NCBI GenBank assembly: GCA_037783415.1 | Contig: JAZGTN010000094.1 | Location: forward strand, 1,240,001-1,304,000 | Source: Leptasterias polaris | Taxonomy: Eukaryota; Echinodermata; Asteroidea; Forcipulatida; Asteriidae | Direction of reading: 5' to 3' | Length of the DNA: 64,000 nucleotides | Part shown: piece by piece, positions 26,650 to 38,500 of the stretch | Position numbering within the stretch: the first letter of the stretch is position 1 | Layout of the letters: every line of letters begins with the position of its first letter | Made by a program: the position numbers and the translations under genes | Notes under the pieces: generated by a model | Seen by the model: the letters and a program-made list of their open reading frames with translations, nothing else | The model's database searches: none | What the model was told of the DNA's origin: nothing

Positions 26650-26880
26650 GTTGTATCTGCAGTGTGACCAATCTATTAAGATTATATCTCTGCAATGTGA
26701 TGAATCTATAGTTGGGTTTATATCTGCAGTGTGACCAATAGTTGGATTGTATCTGCAGTGTGACCATTCTATACTTGGATTGTATCTCTGCAATGTGATC
26801 AATCTATAGTTGGGTTTATAATCTGCAGTGTGACCAATCTATAGTTGGGTTCATAATCTGCAGTGTGACCAATTGGATTA
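26650..26880. repeat. minisatellite, seven copies of about 29-35 bp
   Basis: Copies begin CTGCAGTGTGACCA or CTGCAATGTGAT at about 26657, 26690, 26724, 26753, 26788, 26823 and 26858, followed by ATCTATAGTTGGGTTTAT variants. Two alternating unit types are visible. Confidence 0.85.
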
Positions 26881-27111
26881 TAAAACCAAAGAGTTTTCAT
26901 CATGATATGTAACCAATATCAATTGTCAGCGCCGTCATCATGACGTCATGCCAGATATTGCTGTGATCCAAGCAGTCGTGGCAATACTTGCCTTCGACTC
27001 GAGAGGGGCCCTTTAATATGCAATACTCTTGCATATAGGCCTACATGTGTTTTCATCATCAATGTCCTTAATTTTGCTAATCAAAAAAGGTAAGCGGCAG
27101 AACAGAGCCCA

Positions 27112-27252
27112 GGGCTCGATTTCACAAAGAGCTAAGATTGATCTTAACTGCAAATCACTCTTAATTGCTAAGCAAAGTGTGATGTCACAATACAAATCAC
27201 TATAGTGATAATGACGACTCATCTTGAGATGAATCTTTGTGAAATCGGCCCA
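27112..27252. mobile_element. foldback element with GGGCYCGATTTCACAAAG ends
   Basis: GGGCTCGATTTCACAAAG at the left is the imperfect complement of CTTTGTGAAATCGGCCC at the right, and AGATTGATCTTA opposes TCTTGAGATGAAT. A short non-autonomous element; no duplication could be read. Confidence 0.65.
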
Positions 27253-28807
27253 TGAAAGCGTCAAAGGACCCAATAAGGGATACTTATTGCATAAAGCACG
27301 CAACAAATTTAACACAACGTATAGAGAGTTGTGCCGATGTTGAACATTTGTTTAACGGTGGATTATTATAATGATTTATTTTGGATTGAAGGTGCTAATC
27401 GTTACATTAATGTTTGAGTTGTTCATTTCAAAATAGGGATCCGAGTAAATGCCTGGCTGCAGGAGAGACCTAACCACAGCTTTGGTAAATAATTTTGCAC
27501 TGCGTTTGGGGGAAACAAATAACATCTACCAAAAGTACTATTTTAGAAGTTAATAACTAACTATCTAACGTTTATCATATATTTTACTATTTAAAGTCAC
27601 ACTGAATAAACATTTTAACATGAACTTTGAGTGTACCTTGCAGAGCGGCATGGTGTTACGACACATTAAACGATCAAGGCTGGAACGTACTGTATATTAT
27701 TCTACAAAGATTGTTATCGTTCGTTTTTGTAATATTTTAAGAGAATCACTAACGGTAAATTGCGTGACGTTTTTATATCACTTTTTTGATGCTGATTCAT
27801 TTGTATTAGATGCTTGACGTACGTTTTAGCCTAAAATTGTGTACACAAAATGACAGGGAAACAATATACTTTTCAGGCCCTTGTTTCAGAATATTCACGT
27901 TGAAACAATTCACTACAAGGGATCTAACCTTAATTGTCTTAGACCACATTTTAGGGACTTTAAAGTACTTCACAATTACTTCGGAAACACCACTTATCCA
28001 CAAGAATTTCAGTACTCCTGTTGAGACTGATTGGCAACATCTTTTTTCATAATCAACATTGCCGGTAGATATTACCAGTGTACCAATTACATTGATGTAG
28101 TATATCATCTCTTTTAATACGCAAAAACACAATCCGACTGCAGTGAATGTAAATTGAAATTGCAGATGATGAAAAATAATATCCAATAAGAACTGCTATT
28201 CAAACTGGAGTTCACTTTATAAGATCACCATTTTCCAATTTTTCTTGAAATGTGGCGACTAATTGAACTGAAACCATAATCAAGTAATTATTACTTCTGT
28301 GTTATTACCATGAAATAAATGGTATAACGAATTTACAAATTTAGCAAACATACAAATATTCACTTGGGTTGGAGTGGGGTGTGAACACTGTACATCTAAA
28401 ATGCAATTTCCATACAGGCAGGACGTGACGTCAGGCTATGTGAAAACTGTGTTGTATACAAATGTTTTGGCACGTGACTTGTATATTTCAAACCTGTCTG
28501 ATGACTGCCGTAAGTGGCGTGTTTTACTATAAGACTGTTTCTATTTAAACAAAGTTTATGACGTAACACAAACTAAGGAACTGAAGTACTCAGTGTATTT
28601 TAACGGAAAACACGGAATTGTACCTGCGACTGCTGTTTCTTTTTAAAAGGTGACGTGATGATGACGTTATTGAAATGTATTTAAGTGGTTAACAACCTTA
28701 CTTTTTGTCATGTTTGTATATTGTTTTATTGACTGTCATTGATGCCGTGGACATTAAAACGAACTATGAGGACAAAATGCTTTGGTTAATCCTTGTTTTA
28801 TTTCTAA

Positions 28808-28814
28808 AATAATA

Positions 28815-28856
<42 letters not shown>

Positions 28857-28920
28857 CATTTATATAGCGCTTTATACGAAGTGTTTCTAAGCGCTTAAAA
28901 GGGTTAAAAGAGTTTTAGAC
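28808..28920. repeat. (AAT)n microsatellite joined to a SINE-like segment
   Basis: About 16 ATA/AAT triplets (28808-28857), then ACATTTATATAGCGCTTTAT and TTTCTAAGCGCTTAAAAGG. The related stretch at 16373 supports a dispersed repeat. A B-box-like GGTTAATTCGAATCCC further on (about 29181-29196) may be its polymerase III promoter relic. Confidence 0.6.
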
Positions 28921-29645
28921 AGATGCGAATGTCTTAATTTGTTGTGAAAGGTTTTTTCCCTTCTTCCGGATCTGAGTGACGCCCTTTGTCATCCCAACTC
29001 GTCCAATTCCTCAAACCCAGGTGCCCTGTACCGGTAAGGTGTTTACAATCTATCCACCACGCTATCTCTATACGCACCCTTAATTGGTAGGGACAACCAA
29101 CTTTGGGGAAGTTATAATGTTTCACAGTGCTCATGATTTCATGCGAGAAAAAAAAGGTTCTCAGAAATCAAATAATTTCTTGGTTAATTCGAATCCCGAA
29201 CGATTTGAATGTAGACCATATCAGCGTGTTGAGTTTCAATTCTTTACCACCCTCTTCTCCATACACATTGAATCAGGTATTTGCGTTTTTGAGATAGGCC
29301 CTAACGCCGAAAACCTGAGCGAAATATGTCCACGCAAAGGAAACGAGACGCCAGGTAAAAACAGAGAATTTGCTCTAAAAACCTGTGTCCAATAGCTGCC
29401 ATTGCTCAGTTTAGGTGATGGACTTCACCTGTAAAATTTAAGCTGTTTAGTAAATCTCAATTTTTTTAATATTTTTTTAAAAGAAAATGTTGGCGTATAC
29501 GTGCCCGTTGGGGTGTGCTGAAGCCTAGAACTGGCTTTGCCAAAAATTACAAAGCTTTTAGACTACCTTCTACATTCTTCATTACGTAATGTATCTACCT
29601 AATCCTTCTTGCCTCCGTGCGTTACTATGCTATACTCGTTACAGA

Positions 29646-29810
29646 AAAGACAATCATTTCACTCTCTACCCATGCGTAACGCGGAAAATATTTGTAATTT
29701 TCGCCGTTGCACGCCATTTGGTACAATCAGAGGAAGGACAGATGTGCACCAACACGAGTTCAATATTATGGAATACAGGTTTAGAAGCCAACCAGGAGCT
29801 GGTAAGTACA
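29646..29810 (+). CDS. orphan exon candidate, function unknown
   Basis: An open frame follows an AG in CGTTACAG and ends at a good donor, G|GTAAGT. It encodes 55 residues including CTPFGTIRGRTDVHQHEF and YRFRSQPGAG. The FGTIRGR start is reminiscent of the beginning of a carboxylesterase-type domain, but the following residues do not fit well and no partner exon was found. It may be a spurious frame. Confidence 0.2.
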
Positions 29811-32800
29811 AATAACCTATGTACAAACGTACTTAAATCATTGGAAACATTGAATTAATCAGCAAAAGTATGGTAACTGCTGTAGAAGGCTTAAGATGCT
29901 TATTTGGAAAACAAACTCTCGTCATACCTTTATAGAGGCGTGGTTATAACAGTGCACGGGGCCGTTACTAACACGGTTGGCCTATGCCATCTTCACACAA
30001 CGCTTTCTTGCAGTATTGAACACCATACTGATAGAACCCAGAAAGTTTGAACGTTGTACTCTTGTAACTAATGTACAACAGTCCCTTAAAGTAAAGACAA
30101 AAACGATGAAAAGCAATTTTTCATAATGGGCCTAATAGTTAAGAACCACCCAAAAAACAGCCAGCCTAGTATCCACATAAAACTGTATATGTCTGTCTCC
30201 CCCGTGCCTCGGTTATACATTATGAATGTATACTTTGCATGATACATGACCTTAAAAGTGGTATGCTGGCTCATTGACTAGTCTCCAGATAACGTACAAT
30301 AAATCTGTGTCTTACACACGCAGTATTCAATTGAAATTTACTCTTCCCGAAATAGACCAGTTCTAGTAATTTCAATATCGAACAAAATACCCATAGCGCA
30401 GATTACACACTCCCAATTGGCTTATTACACCCCAAAATCTTCTTTAACTGCATCACGTGACCATATTATCCATCTGCCCAAGTCTTTGCTCAGCTCACCT
30501 CCCGTATGACGTCAATGCGCCTGGTCGTTGCCATGTCAACCAAGGGAGGCGAGAAGACTGGTTAAAATCTGTCCTGGAACGAAGGGAAAAAGGCGCCAAA
30601 TGAAGGTTGAAATTTGGGCCCGGGGGTATGGTCCTCTTCAATGTGCAGGAGTGTGGGAAAGAAGTACTTTGCAATTTTTTCTGTTGTCTATATTTTTATT
30701 TGACTCGTGTGAATCAAAGCTGGGAGCTGTGGGTGGCTATCCGTATCCCAGACATGAACAAGGGGCAATGTGTGCACTCTGGCTAAACTGATCATGATCA
30801 ACACACCTAGCCTATAGGTGAAGTGGACTGTAGGGTTTTGGCTACAGTGCCTTTGCGTTGACCTAGAAATGTTCAGTGAGCTGGCTTCTTATCAGGCAGC
30901 TAATACACAAGCCCTGCGTCAATCTGCCTGTTCAGGTAGGTATTGTGCATCAACAAAATATCCCTCGTCTAGATGCTGAACAGGCTTTGATGAAAACACT
31001 CGTAGAAGTAGAACTATACTTACAGCCTCGGTCTGAAGTGTGGTGTCTCGTTATGGCTCACACGACGTCAATTATTGTATTGTGTATATATTTGATTGTA
31101 AACATAAAGGTTCACCATCTTGGTTGAAGTCGGTGTCTCGCATAAATAAAACAATTAATTTGGCTTGTTGTGTTAGACTAAATATTGATGATGGGATTTT
31201 GATATTGGTGTAGGCCTATACTGTATCTTTTGGAGACCATTTTAATAAAGACAGTAAAACGAGCTCCAATATCAAATCTTGTATTTCCAAAATGTTCAGG
31301 AGCTAATATGTTTGTTTGTTTATTTTATTTCCATTCATACATTCATACACTGATTGGTGAATCCAAACTACTAATCAATACACATGTATTTTTTAGCTTT
31401 GAAAATAAATAATATAACATAACATGTGCACATATACCTTCATTAAAAGCAAACCAATGACATAGACCGACTTTCCAGACAGCATAACTATTATAATATT
31501 GCCGCTGTTAGCAAGCCATATAAAGTCGATCAGACGCATTCAGTATGCTGATCTTATCTCCATTTTAAACATTCATCCATGTATATCACATATCGCAATA
31601 ATCAGCCATGAAAAATATATGGCCTTTAGGTAAATTATAAGCAAAAGGAAAGAAGCAATATATATATATGACAAGAATTGCTCCTTAATCAAAAGAGCTT
31701 ATCAGCATGTGATTAGTTCCATACAAAATGGATTTATGTCGAGACGAATAAATATTCAAGTTATTACCAGAAATATGGTTTGTCAATGTTCAAGTCGAAC
31801 GGGGGTATAATTACCATTGATATGAACAGATCCTAAAGAAGTCTCTCGCATTTTTCTGACGTTAAACTCTGAAAACAATTCTCGGTTTTGTTCCTCACAA
31901 TTCACTTTACACTCAATCCACCATTGAATGTTTAATCCACCCTTTAAATTTGTAGGAAAAGGGGAGATCCATAAAAATAAAAATAAATGAAAACACTGCA
32001 GGAAAAATTCTAAGAAATCACAGGTATACCTGGAAGATGAAAGTTTAGTTTACTGTTACCGATCTTTATTTTTTTATTATTTTTTTTTGGGGGGGGGGGT
32101 GTGTCTTCAGAAGAGTCACAATTAATAGGCCCCAATTAGCTTGAATCCGAAAGCTCACTTATTATAACGTTTTAATGCTACTAGTCCCAATTCTCCAGAA
32201 AAAAAATCATGTCTGAAGTACTATCAAAGTCAAGAAAGTCTTTAAAGCAACATGTTAAACGTGTTATTAATGCACGGTCCAATTAGGTTATTTTAAGCAT
32301 ATTGACATCATTGGTTCTCTTGTCCCAACATGTTATCCCACTGCTCGCATCTATCTCGTCCAGTGTCTATTCGGGAGGTAAGAATCTGGGCTCAGCCGTA
32401 GTTTAAGTAAAAGAAGAAGATGGACATTTGTAACATTTCCCTTAAAATAAAGATATCAACTTAAATTGCAGCTTTCTATTTCATTACACTATATGCATAT
32501 TTTGTTATCAAAATCGAGACTTTCTGTTTGTATTGAGCATGATTAAACAAAACAAATATTCATATATAACACAAATTCTAAAATATTCAACACACATATT
32601 CGAAAGAAAGTTTACCTCAAGCAAGATAACTAGCGGAAGTAATGTACTTTTGACAACACAACTATTCCTATATTATGTCGTTTGCAATATTCTGGGTTTT
32701 TTTCTTTGTCCATCCATGCTCTCAATATATATCATTTTAAGAAATGGCGAATTTGCCAAGATGAAGAAAACCCAACAAAACAAGCATTAATAACCTGGAA

Positions 32801-33412
32801 CATCCATCACGGGCTCAGCGGGGGCACAATGAGCAATCTAATTTGTATTAATGCACGGATAAACATCTTTGGACATATGGTATAATAAATACATGTTTGT
32901 GATCAGGAATGATTGGATGTTATATTCACTCAGTTGGGTGGGGTATGAGGTCTTTGTATCCTTTGAATTTACGAGTGTAAAAAAACATCCCCTTTGTTGT
33001 ATCGCATTATTTGTGTTTCACTTTCTGGTACCTACTAATAATGACACTTCAACTTTGCCATTCTTAACCTTCCTTTCTGTTTCGTGATGAATGTAACTAC
33101 AGAGTTAATGTTATGGCTCTGCAGGTGGCTGTTTTATAGGTTCAAACTATTCACAGGGTGATTTTTTTTTTTTTACACAAATGAAAACATTTTTACAATC
33201 GAATGTTAACTTTTAAGTTAAAACGCTTTAGGAAAAGCCCAAAATGTAACTATAAAAGCACAGCCTAGGTGAGAGTTTGGTGCAAGGTTGTCGTTTTCAT
33301 GCTCATACAGTTATACGCATTGTTAATCACCAGTACTGTTAATCACCACTTTGTATGATAATCACTGTATGGCCTGCTCATTGATTGCCCACCCCTGGTC
33401 ATGCGGCAAACA

Positions 33413-33508
33413 TCCTGCGGTGTGATTCGAACCCAAAACCCCACCATTCTAGAGCGTTTACCTCTTGACTACTGAGAATGCCCAGTGACAAGAGGCTGGT
33501 TCGAATCC
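33413..33508. repeat. tRNA-like SINE remnant
   Basis: On the minus strand TAGTCAAGAGG (33471-33461) resembles an A box and GGTTCGAATCA (33433-33423) is a B box, 38 nt apart, slightly closer than in a tRNA. A second B box, GGTTCGAATCC, lies on the plus strand at 33498-33508. No full cloverleaf or CCA end was seen, so it is not called a tRNA gene. Confidence 0.45.
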
Positions 33509-33640
33509 TGTAATTATCAGTGTGTATCGCAACAATTAAATATATCTTATTCCACAATAGTGTAGGGTAAAAGTTAACATCTTTATCCCTGAGGCAATTA
33601 ATACATCTTACAAATTAAACCACCACTAGTAACAAATACT

Positions 33641-33971
33641 TTACGGCAAAGTATACATTTGGTTTTTGGAACCGTTCGATTGTTTTAATCCTATATAAAT
33701 GTAGACACATACATAAAAACTAACCAGTGAAAATTTCATTTCAAAAGGTGGTAGCTTTGTCCACGCAGGAAGAATGATCCGTAATTGGAATAAACAATCT
33801 GAGAAACGTATCTGCATGCTTTTGAGTCCCTCTCCCTAAAACCACATTCCTTTGAAGGGAATCAATTCTCAAAATGTTATACATTATCAACAGCTGCATT
33901 GCTCCTTACCAAGTAAGTTTTTGTGGTCATAAATTTTTGGTGTAATTACCGAAGACATACCCTCCCTTTAA
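33641..33971. mobile_element. MITE, GGCAAAGTATAC family
   Basis: ACGGCAAAGTATACATTTGG at the left and ACATACCCTCCCTTTAAG at the right. It shares long stretches with 45422-45874 (AACCGTTCGATTGTTTT-like, CCTATATAAATGTAGA, TTTCATTTCAAAAGGTGG). The terminal words suggest kinship with the TTAAAGG elements. Confidence 0.75.
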
Positions 33972-34783
33972 GAATAACTACACACGAACAAAAATTTGAA
34001 ATTGTGGCTGTCCCGAACCACAATGCTGTCCAAACATTGAATACATAACATCATAAAATGGATTCCAGTTGCACAGTGGGCATTTAATAATGGTTTAAAC
34101 TCAAGACGAGAAATGAGATGAGAATCAAACCGAATTATCTGTTCATGAGTATCTATCGGCACACTGCTGAAACATACTGACCACTTAATGAAATAAACAT
34201 TTTCTTTTGAGTAAAAGCTTGACATCTGGCAGAAAGGATACTGACACAAGAACAACATTTTTAAAGATGACAGCCAAATTACAAATGGCTGCAAGCCATT
34301 TAATTGATCATCCAATACTAGCTGCAAGAGCTTGTAATTTTAAGTTCTTTAAAAAATACTTCCACAGTCAACACGTATTTTACTATTATGTCAATGCATT
34401 AGAGTGGAGCACCATTGTTACAGTAGTTGTCATTTAAATAACAGCTTGGCTTAATTTGATAAAGCTGCTTAAAAACAAAAAGTAGCTAAGCAAAGAAAAA
34501 ATTATGCTTACAAATAAGGTTACCATAAAATATACCATTCCACATGTACCATTTGTGACTGGTTTTCTGCTCATTTTTGCTCGGCAGAGCATTTTTAAGC
34601 ACTCTTGTATGCATAAGCAGAGCTATGAAACTATACCCAGCCCTTGCACAGAATTACTCTGTTGTATGTGTACAGTGATAGATGATTCAAAAGATTTGCC
34701 ATTGTATTCAAATATCCTAGCAAATTATAGACATAATCTAAATTTCATATGAAAAACAAAAATACAAAATAATGTTGTTACTT

Positions 34784-34789
34784 TTTATT
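34784..34789 (-). other. candidate RPP40 poly(A) signal
   Basis: TTTATT on the plus strand reads AATAAA on the minus strand, about 800 bp downstream of the RPP40 stop. No nearer canonical AATAAA was noticed, so the 3' UTR may be long. A variant hexamer closer to the stop is equally possible. Confidence 0.3.
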
Positions 34790-35585
34790 GCTTTATCAAA
34801 ATTAAATATTACTTGAGATTTAAAACAAGGGAGAAAACCTTGAATGTATGTAGCATGAAAGGTCTGTGTACCCCACGGCTGTAGCATTTCAACAGGAATA
34901 AACTCGCCAACAAATGGAAATTGAGATTAAAAATAATACTATGTATTTTTTTGCACTTTTTCGGGTCAAGTATGCCTCTCAAAGCACATATTAATATCCC
35001 TGTTTATCAGGTCCTTAGGAATATGCAGCACCGGCAGCAAAATGGGCACATCATTATACTGCACACATTCAAAGTATTCACAGATCAACATACACAATGA
35101 TACGGCTGAATGAGGGCGCTATTCAATGAAGTTCAACACATTACAGCTGTGGACATGCAACTAGACTATACTGATAAATTCCTTCCCTCAAACATTTTCC
35201 TTTGAAATTGATCTCAAACCTGTAGATCTTTAGGCGTTTTATATGATAAAGATTACCCACCATCAAAGTCTCATAAATGTTAATAGCCACAAAGGAAAAC
35301 GAGACAGACCATAATCTGCTCCTTTACACCATTGTGCTCCATGTTGCTCCAATACACAGAGCATAGTATAATCACCCTTTGAGAATCAACATTAGCAGAA
35401 CTTCATCGATAAAAAACAATCCAATGCACTAAAAATGTTAGCTATGTTCAGATTCAACCACTTGGTGTCTAGAGTACCGTGGGAAAATGTTTAAGTATGT
35501 TTGGTTTCACAAGTGCAGTGAACTGAATGGTATTTTAAATGACAACTCACTGATAAGAAATGCCCGGAAAGTGAAACGACTTTGT

Positions 35586-38500
35586 CTAAGGACAGATATC
35601 ATGACTTCCAATACTCCTAACTAACCAGTATCTCTGCTCATTGGGAAAGATAAAAAATGTGTACAAGTTGTCTCCAAACTTGTGGAAACCATGCTCTCTG
35701 GTTGACCAGGAAACAGGTGAATCTTGAAAACCGTGTACAGTGAGAGAAGCCCATGGCATGATACCTCGTTCGATCTCATTCCTGGGAGACAATAGAAACA
35801 AGAGTTTAAATACCAGCATTTTGGAATGATCAGAGTATTCAATACATAACAAATATGTAATTAATCTTAGTTGGTTTTGTTTTCGGTCTTTCTGAAACCT
35901 GTGGGAAAAAATCCCAAAGGAACCTTGGGTTGGGCATCACACCCTTGACTGTCAACATGCTAGACTAGGTGTTTTAATGGTGTCGCCAAAATTGGCCAGC
36001 TTAGTAGGGTGAAATTTCTTTATAATTTGTTTCCAATGCTACAAAACTTAGGAAGGATATTATGGTAAAAGCAGGATACTGTCAGTTTTCTTAAAACAAG
36101 AAAGCTTGAAGATAAGTGGGTTAAAATAAATTGGGCTCTAAGTTCACTCCAAGTCATCTCAGAACACACCTGCTACTCAAATGTGTCTCGTGAAGAGTTG
36201 ACATGAGGTTTGAGCATTCAATTTGTAATGAGCTTGTAACTGAACCTACCTTTGCACATACAGAGCTTCCAGAATATTAAGGACTGATCTGGTGTAGTGA
36301 AATAACTGAAGAGAACTCACCTGAGTGCATCCAGCATATTCAGGATTGTTTCTGGTGTGATGAAACCCGTCCATCTATGACATACAGCACCAGACACTAT
36401 CTGAGATGGTGTAGGACACACGTAGTTTGACACAAAACCATCACAAGAATCTGAACTGAATATAGCACAATAAAACAAGTTATTTGTGATGTTCCATGCC
36501 AAAACCATGCCACTTCCTGCCGAAAACTCAAACATTTTTTATTGGCTCAGACATCAGAAGTATAAGGAGTTTTCCAATAAACCCTAAAAGGCAAGTATTT
36601 CTCAACATAAATAATGCTTACGACATCACATCACATTGATGGGTGATGTTTCAGTTATTTACACTTTTAAACAGAAAGTGTCAATTGTTCCAGGCAATGT
36701 GAGGATCAGTCAAATTGCTCACAATCTTAGGTCATTCAAAAAAGCATCTTGAGTAAAGAGTTTCAAATTTGACACTTTTATCTTGGTCACTAACTGCTGC
36801 AATCAGGTTGGATAGCCAAGTATTTGGTGCAAATCACATCAACGATTAAGAGTTAGATGTGATTCTAGTAGCCTCAGTAACAATCTGACTCAGATTGAAA
36901 AGTTTCAGTATTTTCTTCAGACCTTTCAAATGAGTTGAAAAAAACTTAAAGTGAAAATGACTGGAAATAAACATTAGACACAAACATTTTGTAATATTTT
37001 GAAAATAAGAGATAATGCATTAAAGGAGGGATGTTGTCATGATCACAGCAGGCCTGTAGCTGTACAATGAAATGTGAACGCTAACCCTGTTACTGCACGT
37101 GCACACGCTGACTGTTACATTACAATACAATAATGACGCCACCCTTTGTGATGTGACAGCTAGAGCACGCACATACAGTAACCGGGTAAGGGTTTATAAT
37201 TCCATGCACAGCCACAGGCCTGCTGTGATCTAGCCCTATATAGGACTCTTCCTCTGTGCTGTACACAGATACAGAGTCCTAAATATTAGGGCACGTTTCT
37301 GGGGCGGAAAAATTTCAAAGCTTCATAAGTCAAATCTTACCTGCAAGAAGCAACTAATTTCACAAGATTCACATTCCATGGCGGCATACATTTTGCTGCG
37401 GTGGGTTTTGGATGTCATATATTCCTCATTAATCTGTCATTTTCGTGAAATAATGCAGCTCTCAACGTTAAAGAAAACTCAATTTTGTTCGTTTTTTTCA
37501 CAGTGTCTGCCGTGCGTACGTGCATATTCGCGTGTAAGACGCAGGGTGCATGACGCACATATCCTTACAGTGTCTGCCGTGCGTACGCCCTTATTTGCGT
37601 GTAAGACGCAGGGTGCATGACGCGCATATCGTGCGTTGCATTTGCATGTTAACGCTGTGCTGTCAAGATACTGTGATCAAAATATTTGATATATTATTTG
37701 GTGCATTTTGCGGTATGCGTAATCTGCGCCCACGCAAACATACGCGAACACATGCAAACGCCGGTGTCTTGGTTTTTCTTAATTAAAAGTTTGCAGAATT
37801 TTTTTACGTTGGGAGCTGCATTATTTCATGAAAATGACGGATTAATGAGGAATATATGACGTCCAAAACCCACCGCAGCAAAATGTATGCCGCCATGGAA
37901 TGTGAATCTTGTGAAATTAGTGGCTTCTTGCAGGTAAGATTTGACTTATGAAACTTTGAAATTTTTCCGCCCCAGAAATGGAACCTGATCTCCAGGACGT
38001 CACTGATACGAAAGTGAAAGGCCGCCAGGGCTAGCTGTGATCATGACAACAGTCCCCCCTTTAACAGGGAAAATTGTAAATTCATGAAATGAGCTCAAAT
38101 TTGGCAGCCGTTTGCAGTCACTATGGTCATTTTTGGTACAAGAAGCTTGATGCCACTATGGTCTCTTAGATGTGAAGTACTCTTTCCAATGATGTGACAA
38201 TACTCACCATTTACATTCGCAGGCAATAGCTCCAAGCCATTCATAAACCTCAGAGGCCTCACATGACCTTATTTGGCCATCGCCATCTATCTGACCACTC
38301 CCATTTGTGGTCACATGTTCCTTGCTTGATTTGGATTGGCTGGTTGTGAAATTGGAGCTGTCAATCACTGGGATAGTCAGGTCCCTCATCACAAGTCTCT
38401 GCTGCTTCTGTTCAACTTGATGACATTCATACTTAGTGTTCCAAAATGTTCTGAGTGAATCAAGACTTAATGTAGTGTCTGAAAGAAATAAAACCAAAAA

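Larger units (their letters stand above)
22347..35585. other. gene-poor interval between the Go alpha and RPP40 genes
   Basis: 13 kb including the 3' UTRs of both neighbours. Inventory: inverted repeat at 25151-25311, a tandem array at 26657-26875, a foldback at 27112-27252, a SINE-like block at 28808-28920, a tRNA-like remnant at 33413-33508 and a MITE at 33641-33971. Frames of 100-126 codons (23629-23976, 27806-28186, 27013-27315, all minus) have no recognisable domains. One weak exon candidate is listed at 29646-29810. Confidence 0.6.

Noticed and set aside
27806..28186. 126-codon minus-strand frame
   Set aside because: No motif or homologue recognised, AT-rich composition, and a second frame is open on the other strand.
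30860..31020. Exon-like stretch ending in a GTAGGT donor, followed by GCTGAACAGGCTTTGATGA
   Set aside because: The latter words resemble the LINE 3' end at 60900, so this is more likely repeat debris; evidence too thin to call either.
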